From Terana coerulea (taxonomy: Eukaryota > Basidiomycota > Agaricomycetes > Polyporales > Phanerochaetaceae), in assembly GCA_024811115.1 (NCBI GenBank), contig JAKOGH010000427.1:1-18499 (forward strand): 18,499 nucleotides of DNA. The letters are read 5' to 3'. Under the pieces are notes generated by a model. It did not search any database. It was not told where the DNA came from and worked only from the letters and a program-made list of their open reading frames with translations. The position numbers were made by a program, and so were the translations under genes. This document shows, piece by piece, positions 1 to 8,349 of this stretch (position 1 is its first letter; each line of letters starts with the position of its first letter).

Positions 1-128
1 TACAAACTAAACTACATATGATGAAGTGTGTCCGACCGAGCATACATGCAAGATGAGCCAATGAAAAAGGAAAATGATGCAACGATAACGAGAAGGCGAC
101 TGAGATGAAGTCGAGCGATGCAACAAGT

Positions 129-2192
129 TTAAGCGACGGCCTCGGAGGGAGAGACGACGGCGACAACCACTGAAATATCTAAATAAACCCGTTAGCACAC
201 ATGACCAGAATGATATAAACCGGGACGTACCGTCTGGTTTGCCACCGTCAAACCACTTTCCTTGTTCACGAGCTCGACGCCCAAAGGGGATATCATCGTC
301 AAGGTTAGGCAAATGCCGAACACCACGAGAGTCGCGGGAGCCTTTGCGCTCAGACACGCATCGCGCGCGCGAGCACAGCGCCTCGCTGAGCATGCCTGCA
401 AGCGTGCTGCGACGGAGCAGGCCACTTGTTGACGGTTTTGAGGCCTCCGCCGCATTTGGATCGGACATGAAGGACCGGCGGAACCGGATCACCTCGTCCA
501 GGATGTCCTCGTCCCAGAGGTTGTCGGTTAGCCCGTCAGAGCCAAGCACGAGGATATCGTCTGCTTGGACGGGTAGCGTGAAGACTTGTGCGTCTCGAGG
601 GCGCGTCGAGGACGATGGGCCGAGCTGTACTGGGGTGTTGAACTAGCATTATCCAGGCATGCAGCTGTTAGCAAGAGGTCGTACGCATGGAATAGCCGGA
701 GATAGCTCACATCCCACCACATCTCCTCCGTCCTCCATATAATCTCGTCCTCTCGGACGAGCATGGCCATACAATCGCCGAGATGGGCGATGCGGAGAAC
801 AGCACCCGATCAGCCGCCGGCGCGTTTACGGTCTCATCGCGGCGTAGCTTGCGGGAAACAGAGGCATCGGCATATGCGGCTTTGGGTTCTCTACGGCGGG
901 GTGTTCCAGGATCGCGAGAAGAGCGGTCGAAGATCCCTCTAATAGGGGAACTGGCGCTGGCTCGGAGGGCGGCAGGTCGCACGGAGGGTTGCGGATTGGA
1001 GCGTGTGTTCAGGGCTGTCCTTCGGATGTGGTGCAGCTAATGAGGTTGAAGCTGACCCTGGCGCTCCATGAGCAGAACGGGCATCGTTCGCTGCACGGTG
1101 CTGGGACGAAGGTGGGCCTTCAGCGCTAGCGGACGGCTGAGGAACCACATGGGCACAAAGCGTCTTGTCAAAGGCCCTCTCTAAGACCATGAGGATGTCA
1201 AGCCCATCCGCTAGTTCTTCTAATGAATCGTCGAGTTGCTGCGCGAGAGGGCCGCACTCTTGTTCAACGGTACTAATAAAATCACTGAGTGCACAGCAGG
1301 GTAACCAAATGAGAGCACGTACTCGGCGTCATAGACATCCTGCGAGCTTGAGCCTGATACTACTTCTTCGCAGCAGTAATGCATGAGCCGATGGGCGAAC
1401 AAGGCGCTCGGAGTTGGTCCCTGCCCTCTCGCTAAGGAGCGGTGAGAAGGAGGTATAGGTAATATTTCAGAGAACGTGCGCACCAGAACCACGACCCTTC
1501 GACCACCCGCCGACGCCATCTGCAATACCCATCGCATTCTCGCGTATGAAATAGGCGTCCTCGCCAACCTGCACCGCTTGGCTGCCCTGATGCAAGGTGG
1601 TCTTGGAGGTGAAAGGTTTGCTCATCTGGGCACCCCTACCTGCGGAGCGCGAGTCTCTTGAGCTTTTGGTATTCCATACGCACCCACATCGAGATGGTAG
1701 CGTGTTCTCTGCCTCTTCGATGACTGACTAGTGTCGGAATTGCATTCTACGACTGCATTGAGAGGAGCAGCCCCGAATGTGGTATACGGGTAGAATAGAC
1801 TGTAGTGCGAGCCGGGGAGTTGGACAGAGACGAGCCGGACGAGCCCGATGAGAAGGCAAGCGAATACGGCGGTGGGCCGGAATGCTGGGATTGAGACTGA
1901 GGGGTGTTGGACTGGCCGGAATTGGAGTGGCCTTCTAGTTCGAGTTTGACTTCGGCCGCTAATCGGGTTGAGACAACATAGCTGCTGGAGCCCGGTCTTG
2001 AGCTAGGAGGTGGCGGAGGGGTGTGTCGAAGAATGCAAAGGGTAGTGAGGTTTGCGATGCTGTATATAGAGAACGCGATGAAGATGCTGAGTTTGACCTT
2101 ACTCGAGCTACAGGCGCTGAAGCTTGGGGTGATGTCGACGCTGTTGCCAGAGGACGTGGTATAGCAGAATAGATGCGTTTGTGCACTTTCAT
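129..2192 (-). CDS. PTC7: PTC7-like PP2C (PPM) phosphatase, mitochondrial type, possibly frame-disrupted
   Basis: Metal-dependent Ser/Thr protein phosphatase of the PPM family. In yeast, Ptc7 acts in mitochondria and dephosphorylates a coenzyme Q biosynthesis protein. Family motifs occur in order on the minus strand: GEDAYFIRENAMGIADGVGGW begins near 1559 (metal-binding ED and DG), LFAHRLMHYC near 1410, DGLDILMVLERAFDKTL near 1205, GSSTALLAILEH near 935, LRIAHLGDC near 805, EEMWWDFNTPVQLGP across an intron, LGSDGLTDNLWDED near 545, and FDGGKPDDISVVVAVV ending in TAA at 129-131. Five GT-AG introns restore the frame. The start at 2192 (MKVHKRIYSAIPRPL) is tentative: it is basic and hydroxylated, like a mitochondrial presequence. 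Two places are not solved: the N-terminal linker 1780-2000 changes frame without a clear intron, and the GSSTALL segment (about 835-1015) lies in a different frame from both flanks. It may be a gene with indels, a sequencing artefact or a young pseudogene. The family call is secure; integrity is not. Confidence 0.85.
179..230 (-). other. Intron in PTC7-like gene (52 nt)
   Basis: Donor GTACGT, branch-like GCTAAC and acceptor TTTAG. Removal restores the last metal-binding motif GGKPDDISVVVAVVSPSEA followed by TAA at 129-131. Reading through gives an unrelated tail to position 7. Confidence 0.9.
643..710 (-). other. Intron in PTC7-like gene (68 nt)
   Basis: Donor GTGAGC, branch-like GCTAAC and acceptor GCTAG. 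Removal joins WRTEEMWWD to FNTPVQLGP, a conserved junction in this phosphatase family. Confidence 0.85.
1285..1322 (-). other. Intron in PTC7-like gene (38 nt)
   Basis: Donor GTACGTG and acceptor ACTCAG. Removal gives DVYDADDFISTVEQECGPLA in one frame (phase 2). It is the second intron of only 38 nt in this gene. Confidence 0.7.
1432..1483 (-). other. Intron in PTC7-like gene (52 nt)
   Basis: Donor GTGCGC and acceptor CCTTAG. Removal joins the DGVGGWSKGRGS end of one exon to ARGQGPTPSALFAHRL (phase 1). Without removal the frame stops within a few codons. Confidence 0.75.
1602..1639 (-). other. Intron in PTC7-like gene (38 nt)
   Basis: Donor GTAGGG and acceptor CCAAG. Removal joins RYHLDVGAYGIPK...RAPQ to TTLHQGSQAVQVGEDAY in frame (phase 0). 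At 38 nt it is shorter than most fungal introns, but the length is not a multiple of three and the downstream frame requires it. Confidence 0.7.
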
Positions 2193-2691
2193 GGCGTGTG
2201 GATGGCGTCGACAGGTGCAAGTAGCAAGGAGTAGGAACGCAAGACGATTGCAAGACGACGGCACTGCAGAGGGACAAAATGCGGGTGCGGGAAGACGCGG
2301 AACGGACAATGCCGAGTGTGACGTCGAATTCGGGCGTGCACTGCAAGCTCGGTAGCGCTCGCCTCACGTGCGCAAGAGTTGAGAATATCCCACACAGGAG
2401 GAAGGCTAGACTCCTCACCGTCCCTTAATGTGGTCGTATACACTGCACTGCGTGTTGAGGTCTAATTTCACTGGGGTGACAGTTGGCTGGACCGCTGGAT
2501 GCCAGCCACCCCGCCAGCTATTTACTCGCAGAGATGTGCGCCGACTGGCATCTGGCTGATTTGCTGGTGTCGCAAAAATCGAAAAACCTGACCAGGCATC
2601 CCAGGCTCTGAGCGCCTGATGAGGCCTGATGACGCGCACGCGAGCGTCTGAGCAGGGTCTCTCAGAGGTGGGCAGTTTGGGTCAGGCCTGA
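2193..2691. other. Intergenic GC-rich stretch with AGGCCTGA-type repeat motifs
   Basis: This lies between the two divergently oriented genes, so it should hold the promoter of the PTC7-like gene in its left part. From about 2480 it becomes rich in short motifs such as AGGCCTGA and GCCAGC. The same motifs recur at 3905-4190, suggesting a decayed repeat that may have truncated the 5' end of the plus-strand gene. No TATA box or confident coding sequence was seen. Confidence 0.35.
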
Positions 2692-3158
2692 GCTGTCGCG
2701 GCACTATGTACAGCTTACGTGGGAACGTGTCGGTTAACACACACCACACCCGGTGCTATTGTCGCTGTAAGCATTATGGTATGTTGGTGTCAGTCGTCAT
2801 AGATTTCTCTGGCTCAATATGCTTTCATACTTCAGGCATGCTGGGCGCTATCTCCCGATATTGAGTTTCACGAGACGGGCGCCCAGAGTCGCATCAACTG
2901 GCAGAAGGACTTCGAAGAATATCTTGTCTATCTCATGCGTGGAATCCTCGGTGAGCACCCCACCGTGCTTGATATATTTCGCACATGGGATGAGGTTCTA
3001 TTTCCGAACTCTACGACTGGTTATGGTTGTCAGCAAGGGGCGCAGGTGGTGCTCAGGGGCCCGGGAGCAAGTGAACAGGCTTGCAGGAAATGCTTGCGCA
3101 GCTAGATGAGAATGAGAGCTCTGCAAATGGACAGAACACTGAGACAGAAGACAATTAG
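2692..3158 (+). CDS. Unrecognised fungal protein, 3' end only, three exons
   Basis: A spliced frame I cannot assign to a family. Exon 1 (2692-2778, open from a TGA) ends TPGAIVAVSIM. An intron at 2779-2835 has donor GTATGT and acceptor CTTCAG. Exon 2 (2836-3045, exactly 70 codons) reads ACWALSPDIEFHETGAQSR, then INWQKDFEEYLVYLMRGIL, then VLDIFRTWDEVLFPNSTTG. A second intron at 3046-3086 (GTGGTG...TTGCAG, 41 nt) leads to exon 3, EMLAQLDENESSANGQ, ending at TAG 3156-3158 with an acidic tail. Two intron removals giving one continuous frame and amphipathic, compositionally normal protein argue that it is real. About 122 residues remain. The N-terminus is missing or lies upstream beyond the repeat-like sequence at 2480-2690. 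It may be a remnant of a multicopy fungal hypothetical family. Confidence 0.6.
2779..2835 (+). other. Intron with consensus GTATGT donor (57 nt)
   Basis: GTATGT donor after ATT-ATG and TACTTCAG acceptor before GCATGC. It separates exons 1 and 2 of the unrecognised gene. Confidence 0.65.
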
Positions 3159-3257
3159 CACGTTAGTGACAGTCTCGCAATAACTGTTGCAGTAGAATAT
3201 GATATGTTTGTGTAATGAGAGTCGCTATATAACTCCTAACGTTAAGTTAAAACCAAA

Positions 3258-3338
3258 GCTCGCGTGGCTCAGTGGTAAGTTGGTCTAATGACACTTGTGG
3301 GTAATATTTACACCGTTGGTTCAAGTCCCGCTGGTGCC
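3258..3338 (+). ncRNA. tRNA-like unit with pol III box A and box B (pseudo-tRNA or SINE head)
   Basis: TGGCTCAGTGG at 3265-3275 fits box A and GGTTCAAGTCC at 3318-3328 fits box B, 42 nt apart. The T-arm nearly folds (GTTGG/CCCGC with one mismatch). The acceptor arms (GCTCGCG and TGGTGCC) do not pair and no clean anticodon arm was found, so a functional tRNA is unlikely. A tRNA-derived SINE head or a decayed tRNA fits better. The flanks up to the MITE at 3413 hold no other recognisable feature. Confidence 0.5.
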
Positions 3339-3412
3339 CTCGGTAAATTGACCGTCTTATTAATGCAATCTGTGTTTAGAGTGTTGTGACAAGGTAACAA
3401 ACTAGGTAAGTA

Positions 3413-3475
3413 CAGTTTTTAACCGCTGAATGGGACAGACCCACCAGGTGGGACACCTGCCTTATAAGGCAGGTT
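3413..3475 (+). repeat. Left terminal inverted repeat of the mariner-type MITE
   Basis: 63 bp matching the reverse complement of 3811-3873 with one mismatch. Confidence 0.9.
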
Positions 3476-3810
3476 GACCTGGGGCAGGCGCTTGCTACCT
3501 GAGGAGATGAGAGGTAATTTTGTTCCTATCTTTCTTCTACCCTACTGTACGATACACCAGAGCTCTGGTGTAAAATACGGAGCCGGTTTGCATTCGGTTT
3601 CATGTCGAGCGCAAAATTCTCCAAACATGAGCGAAAATTGGCCACTGACGCAAGGAGCCAAATCTGACGACAAAATTGCGGTATTTATATCGGTGCATCA
3701 TTATATTCTTAGTGTATTTATTTCGGGCAGCAAAGACAAGGAATTTGTACGACGGGATACATGTTCTACGGCCGCAACCACCACTGCACGACGAGCGCTT
3801 GCGCCATGCC

Positions 3811-3873
3811 AACCTGCCTCATAAGGCAGGTGTCCCACCTGGTGGGTCTGTCCCATTCAGCGGTTAAAAACTG
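3811..3873 (-). repeat. Right terminal inverted repeat of the mariner-type MITE
   Basis: 63 bp matching the reverse complement of 3413-3475 with one mismatch; followed by TA. Confidence 0.9.
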
Positions 3874-3875
3874 TA

Positions 3876-4631
3876 GTTGAACGAAGGTGAATAACATTTT
3901 CGTGTGTCTACATGCCTGGCTGGCCGGATAGGGCCTGCTGAGGTTCCCGCAGGCTAATTAGGCCCTAGCAGGGCCTGTCAGGCTGAGCAGGCCTGAGTGG
4001 AGCTGATAGCGCCAGTTTAGCGTACTTTCGACCCATATCAGGCCTGGTGCCTCTTTGCCTCGCCGAGATCTGCTGCGGCCTGATGTGGCATGTGGCTGTG
4101 GCGGTTTTTCGCGACAGGGATTTTGCCAGGATTTCAGCCATCTTGCAGTTGACTGCATTTGGCCTGTCTGCACAACTAGCTGAAATCTTGGCTATCTGGT
4201 AGCTGCAATCCCCTCATATATAGCTCACAGGGTATCCATAATTATACCAAATTAAATCGCTTTTATTTATTGATACCTATAGCTACATAGTCACTATAAG
4301 TATACAGAAACTCTACACAACAAAAACCATTTATGTATAAATAACACAGTAAACCTTCCAACACATGCATTACAGTAGCATTTCTATCACAAAAGATGTC
4401 GGTGGAGCACCAATCAACAATAAAGCGTTAGAGAACTGACCCTAATGATTTATTGGAGCCTCTGGACAAGAGCCACTTGCAACAAAATACTCCTAAATGC
4501 ACACCCGAGTGAGGTAAGAGCATTATACATTGACTAAGACTTCAAATACCATTGAATGCTTGACAGATCTGTGTAGTGGTATTGTATTATTTTGGTCTGT
4601 GGGACACATCAGTACTGCAGCAGGTGTATGG
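3876..4631. other. No gene seen; GC-rich repeat remnant then AT-rich spacer
   Basis: 3905-4190 is rich in AGGCCTG, GCAGGGCCTG and similar short motifs shared with 2480-2690, probably two decayed copies or fragments of one repeat. Composition drops sharply to AT-rich at about 4200 and stays so to the LTR at about 4632. No coherent coding frame, RNA or inverted repeat could be supported. Confidence 0.4.
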
Positions 4632-5753
4632 TGTCGCAGAAACAAGCTCGACACATAGCCAGAATGAAGCGGATTGGAGTAGATGGTAGTGTTTCAAGGT
4701 CCAGTCCCAAGGACAGCAAAAGACTGAGAACTGGACTAGACCAGACTGTTTTAGGACTGTTTTGGTCCAGTCCTATAATGGTCCAGTCTTGGTCTTAGTT
4801 TTAGTTTTGCCTATAGCCAAAAGTTGGGACCGCTAAAGACTAGTCTCAATGCATACCTTATATAAATGGTTTTGAGGGCTTGTTTAGCAAAAATATGAGA
4901 TGTAAACCCACTTTGGCAAGAAGAAAATCTTTGAACTGTAGTTTTTGAAGCAATGGTAATAATTTATTATTTGCCTTTGAAGTGAATTTAGTTATAATTC
5001 ACTTCAATTGCTAAAGCTATGGAAAAAGTATACTTAAGACTTGTAGTGTGCAGTTATACATTATATTTCAAAGCTAAGAACTAGTGTAAAAAGCGAAATC
5101 TAGTTTAATAATAATATAACACACATAGTCAGCAAGTTATATTTGACTTACAAGGTAAAGACTTGATTAAAACCAGCCCAAGACTAGCCCAGACTGGTCA
5201 AAGACTGCCTTTGGTCCTGGACCAGTCTGGACCAGTCTTAGACTGCAAAAAGACTGCAGTCCTACTAAGACTGGTCTTGGTCCAGTTTTATATCTATGGT
5301 CCTGGTCTTTAAGCAGTTTTAGTCCTGGTCCTAGTAAAAATTGCAAAGACCGGACTGGACCGGACTTTAAAACACTAGTAGATGGAGAATAGATGATAGA
5401 ACACATACAACAAGGGCAATGAGGGCCAACTCCTAGTAGACCTCACAAACAGGCAGGCAGGTGCCAAAATTTGTCCCCAATGACCAAGTTAGCATTGCTA
5501 TAACATACAGTACATAGAAAACATACCTTGTCTCCAATGACCAAGAAGTTGAGATGAGGAGCAAGGCAAGAGAGTCTCAGTACTAAGAGTACGAGAACGT
5601 GGGAAGAATCGAGCCGCATTTGAGCGCTAAGCGCCGGGATCATCGGAATGAAGTCCAAGGCTCTAAGGCTGCTCTTAGACCGTGTATCTGTGCTAAATAA
5701 ATGCAGGGAAAATGAAAAAAAATAATACTATGTATGCATGTCTATCTGTGACA
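4632..5753 (-). mobile_element. Gypsy-type LTR, copy A, truncated and split by a hAT MITE
   Basis: Outside the MITE at 4687-5377 this segment aligns by eye with copy B (13488-14057) and, inverted, with copy C (16596-17190). Shared landmarks are GCTCGACACATA, GGGCCAACTC, CAATGACCAAG, GCGCTAAGCGCCGGGATC and the AAATGAAAAAAA run. Read on the minus strand it starts TGTCACAGATAGACATG at 5753. The far end (near 4632) lacks about 150 bp present in copy B, so it is a truncated solo LTR or LTR fragment. Minus-strand frames across it are LTR sequence, not genes. Confidence 0.75.
4687..5377. mobile_element. 691-bp hAT-type MITE with perfect 8-bp target duplication
   Basis: Inverted ends TAGTGTTTCAAGGTCC and GGACTTTAAAACACTA are flanked by GTAGATGG on both sides (4679-4686 and 5378-5385). 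The uninterrupted target GCAGATGGAGAATAG is visible in LTR copy B near 13690, so the insertion is directly demonstrated. Both subterminal regions (4700-4790 and 5190-5365) are packed with short GACTGG/CCAGTC motifs in both orientations, as expected for transposase-binding subterminal repeats. No transposase is encoded. Confidence 0.88.
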
Positions 5754-6041
5754 TATGGCATATCTATAGAAGGATTGGATACACATACTAAAAGTCCTGC
5801 AATCCAAGCTGCCCTTAAGCTCATAATCCTTCACTCTTAGTATTAGCCGTCAACATGGGAACTGGAGCATTGGAAAAGGCACCACTGTGCTAAGACTTGG
5901 CATAGAGGTGCAGAACTGCACATATAGTCAGTGTTCTGTAACTAAGAAGGTACCAAACACACACTAAGTAAAACTGGTCTGCTACTCTTATGTTGATAAA
6001 CACTAAATACATTTACAGCACTAGCAAGCTGGAATCATAAT
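5754..6041. other. Anonymous AT-rich spacer
   Basis: Between LTR copy A and the coiled-coil-like frame. No repeat end, RNA or coding evidence was found. It may contain more of the decayed upstream frame. Confidence 0.3.
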
Positions 6042-6490
6042 GGATAAACATAGCATACTCAGCTTATGCTTGCTGATATGGCGAGGAGGTTAACAAGTGG
6101 TCATTGTGGTAGAGAAAGAGAGCAGCGTCAAAAGCAATACACTTTGTATGCACAAGTTCGTGCTTCAGCACTCAACACTGGCTCTAAATTGAGCTCAGGC
6201 TATAGCAGCATCCAGGTATCGTATCAGCAAGATAGAACACAGCTGGAATCTGAGCTGTTAGATTTACGCAAGTAGGCACCTGGCTGAAATCAGCTTACTG
6301 AAAATACGGCAGCTTGACATCTTCTGCTTGCAAAATATTAGCAGGATGGAAGCAAGTTGAGATCGGCTACAGCAGTAATAGCGCAGGGAAGCGAGCTATG
6401 TAGTCGCTAGGTAGAAGCAGTGCCTGGCCCACAAGATAGCGCCAGCTGAGATGGGATGTCGCCCGATATAGTGCCCATAAGCAGTTAGAA
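6042..6490 (+). pseudogene. Decayed coiled-coil-like coding sequence, left part
   Basis: One plus-strand frame keeps protein-like composition for about 450 nt despite stop codons. The open core 6066-6275 includes GREREQRQKQYTLYAQVRAS and SYQQDRTQLESELLDLRK. Beyond the TAG at 6273 the same frame continues with NQLTENTAA, HLLLAKY and QDGSKLRSATAVIAQGSEL. The stops (6045, 6051, 6273, 6285, 6315, 6339 and later) are all of the kind made from CAG, CAA, CGA or TGG by one C-to-T or G-to-A change. The Glu/Gln/Lys/Leu-rich content suggests a coiled coil. No family was recognised. It is cut at 6491-6495 by the copia insertion, and its frame resumes at 15029. Confidence 0.5.
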
Positions 6491-6495
6491 ATAAA

Positions 6496-7064
6496 TAAGA
6501 AAAAGGATACAATTGAACTTAGCAATATTCAGCATATTCAGGCTGGTATATATATAAGTAATCTAGGACCTCTGGAACTGCTAAGACTCCTGGTACTTTA
6601 CTCAGTCTGGCTAATTACAGGTGATTTACATATGTGGCATATAGTGAGGGGTCAAATTGGCAGAAGTGCAGCGCCTTGAGTGGTGTATACTCTGGGCTAG
6701 AGCTAGTGCAATTACTCACCTGTAGGCTGATACACATAGTTGTGAATTGAGAGTTGTAAGAGTCTTATTATGTATAGCACAGAGCTGCCTTATATACAAT
6801 ACAAAGTGGCTGTACTACAAACAGACACAAATAGATATTAGGATAATGGACAATAGAGATCGTCATAGTGGAACCTAGAAGAACAATAGAAGATATGAGC
6901 AGAGCGCTTACAGCGTCTATCTGACTCAACACAAATGACTCTACTCCAGTTTATGGAATACCCGAGGTATGTACTCTGGATCTCCCATATTATAATAGGC
7001 AATAGTCCTTGTGGCACTGATAGGCACTTGTGCATAGCAGCAGCTAAGCACTTATATTCTGATA
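6496..7064 (-). repeat. 3' LTR of the copia element, interrupted by a solo LTR
   Basis: Without 6658-6931 and one CAAAT copy it aligns with 14737-15027 throughout. On the minus strand it starts TATCAGAATATAAG (normally TGTCAG) right after the purine-rich AGTGGGAG at 7065-7072, the likely polypurine tract. It ends TCTTA at 6496, where the 5' copy has TCTCA. Confidence 0.85.
6658..6931 (-). mobile_element. 274-bp solo LTR inside the copia 3' LTR
   Basis: Flanked by CAAAT on both sides (6653-6657 and 6932-6936). On the minus strand it begins TGTTGAGTCAGATAG and ends TTCTGCCA, so TG...CA. TATATAAGG lies at 6788-6796 (minus strand) as a likely TATA box. The uninterrupted site TCAAATGACTC is seen in the other two LTR copies (14890s and near 15950). 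It comes from a different family than its host LTR. Confidence 0.82.
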
Positions 7065-7084
7065 CTCCCACTGGAAAGTTGCTG

Positions 7085-8349
7085 CTTAGACCTTTGATGG
7101 TAATACTGAGCAGAGCTCTGAAGTACTTGAACTTTATACAACTGAGAGGTTTAGTGAGGATGTCCGTGGTTATTAGTGTTGCCGAAGTTTAGTTTGGTTT
7201 GGCGGTTCAGAACCAGAACTAATAAACTGAACTGTGTAGTTCAGTTCAATTCAGTTCTAGTTTAGCCTTTAGATAACTTGGTTCAGTTTTTGGTTCGGGC
7301 ATGGCTGTTACACTCTGAACTAAGTTTGAACTGGTTTGGACCATGAATCATATACATATTATGTAGTGTATTTGTACTGGGATTTATAGAGAAAAGCGCA
7401 TGAACTTACTTACTGCAGCATGTCTAAACTATTTTTTCATTGTTGTGCTTGTAAACTGACCACCAAATGTTACTCTGCTTATGTTTTAGTGTATATATAA
7501 TGCTATTAATAGCTGCCAAAATGGCAACTTGCAACACTGAGCTTCAAAACATCATAATGTAAAGCTTTTGCACTATACAAACCCTTCTAAACATTAATAT
7601 ATAACTTTATTATGATTTTCCATTGCAATTATACTGATTTAACAGAGTAAAGCTGATATATACATAGTTCAATGGTTTGAACCAGTTCATGCTAGTTTAG
7701 TTTAGTTTGGTTTGGTTCTAGTTCAGTTGTTAAACACTTGGTTCTGGTTCTGGTTCAAATAAAAATGGGCCTAAACTGAACCAAACTGAACTTTGGCAAC
7801 ACTAGCGATTATGTTGTTTGTACTGATGTAGATAATCTTGGCCTGTCCAGATTTGTGGTACTCTACATAAAGTGATATTGAATGTCAATGTGCTTGAGTT
7901 TTCTGTTGTGTGCTGGATTGATAGCTAGAAATATACCTCTCTGATTATCGGGAAACCAGGGGTACAAGAGCAGATGGTCCATATCCAATCTCCCATAGAA
8001 GTGATATCAGCTAGGCGATCTTGGAGCAAGCTTCCGAAAGTGCCATGTGCTCAGCCACATCGGAGAACGTGCACGTCTTACATTCGTAAAGTCAAGTCAC
8101 ACTCATTAGCCATGAGAAATATGAAACTGGTAGTTAATCGCCGATTGTCCCAATTCTTACTTCAGTTTGCATCTGAATATCCAATCAAGCCTGATAGACC
8201 AGCACCTTAATGCTAAATCTTTGAAGCAACAGTTGTTTAGAGATAGTGGAAAATGTATTTAGCCGGCTGTAATGTGTTCTTTAGTTGGCTCCTGCATATA
8301 CTAAGATAGACGTGAGACTGCCCATGCAATGTTAGGTTGTGTTCTAATC
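7085..8349 (-). pseudogene. Copia RNase H region, broken
   Basis: C-terminal part of the copia polyprotein, which degrades the RNA strand of the RNA:DNA hybrid. Recognisable pieces are PDNQRGIFLAINPAHNRK and LKHIDIQYHFM (about 7950-7860), AKIIYISTNN (about 7840-7810), then after the MITE DILTKPLSCIKFKYFRALL (7160-7105). The upstream part (8000-8349) is too degraded to read in one frame. Stops replace codons after QYHFM, and a frameshift lies between QYHFM and AKII. Confidence 0.75.
7174..7804. mobile_element. 631-bp hAT-type MITE inserted in the RNase H frame
   Basis: Ends TAGTGTTGCCGAAGTT and AACTTTGGCAACACTA. The 8-bp flanks GTGGTTAT (7166-7173) and GCGATTAT (7805-7812) match at six of eight. 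Subterminal arrays of GGTTCAGTTTGG-like motifs lie at both ends. Removing it with one target copy joins IIYISTNNI to DILTKPLSCIKFKYFRALL of copia RNase H. Same family as 16084-16595, in opposite orientation. No transposase frame. Confidence 0.87.

Larger units (their letters stand above)
3413..3873. mobile_element. 461-bp mariner-type MITE with 63-bp inverted repeats and TA duplications
   Basis: The ends begin CAGTTTTTAACCGCTGAATG and are flanked on both sides by TA (3411-3412 and 3874-3875), the target duplication of Tc1/mariner/pogo elements. The terminal repeats match over 63 bp with one difference (TTATAAGG against TTATGAGG). Each also contains smaller palindromes, CCCACCAGGTGGG and ACCTGCCTTATAAGGCAGGT. 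The interior (3476-3810) is AT-rich and has no transposase similarity; the open frames across it are chance. It is non-autonomous. The near-identical ends suggest it is younger than the retroelements to its right. Confidence 0.85.

Noticed and set aside
7..178. Open minus-strand extension of the phosphatase frame beyond GGKPDG
   Set aside because: A canonical 52-nt intron (179-230) restores the conserved DDISVVVAVV end and a TAA; the read-through tail has no family similarity.
2189..2443. Minus-strand frame beginning MYTTTLRDGEESS with LPPVWDILNSCARE
   Set aside because: The first 27 residues look protein-like, but the rest is basic low-quality sequence overlapping the PTC7-like start. No splice partner was found.
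3474..3867. Open frames inside the mariner-type MITE
   Set aside because: They cross the inverted repeats and show no DDE transposase motifs.
5443..5658. Minus-strand peptide ending LVIGDKFWHLPACL, with a relative at 13499-14062
   Set aside because: Both lie in copies of the same LTR; the similarity reflects repeat homology, not a gene family.
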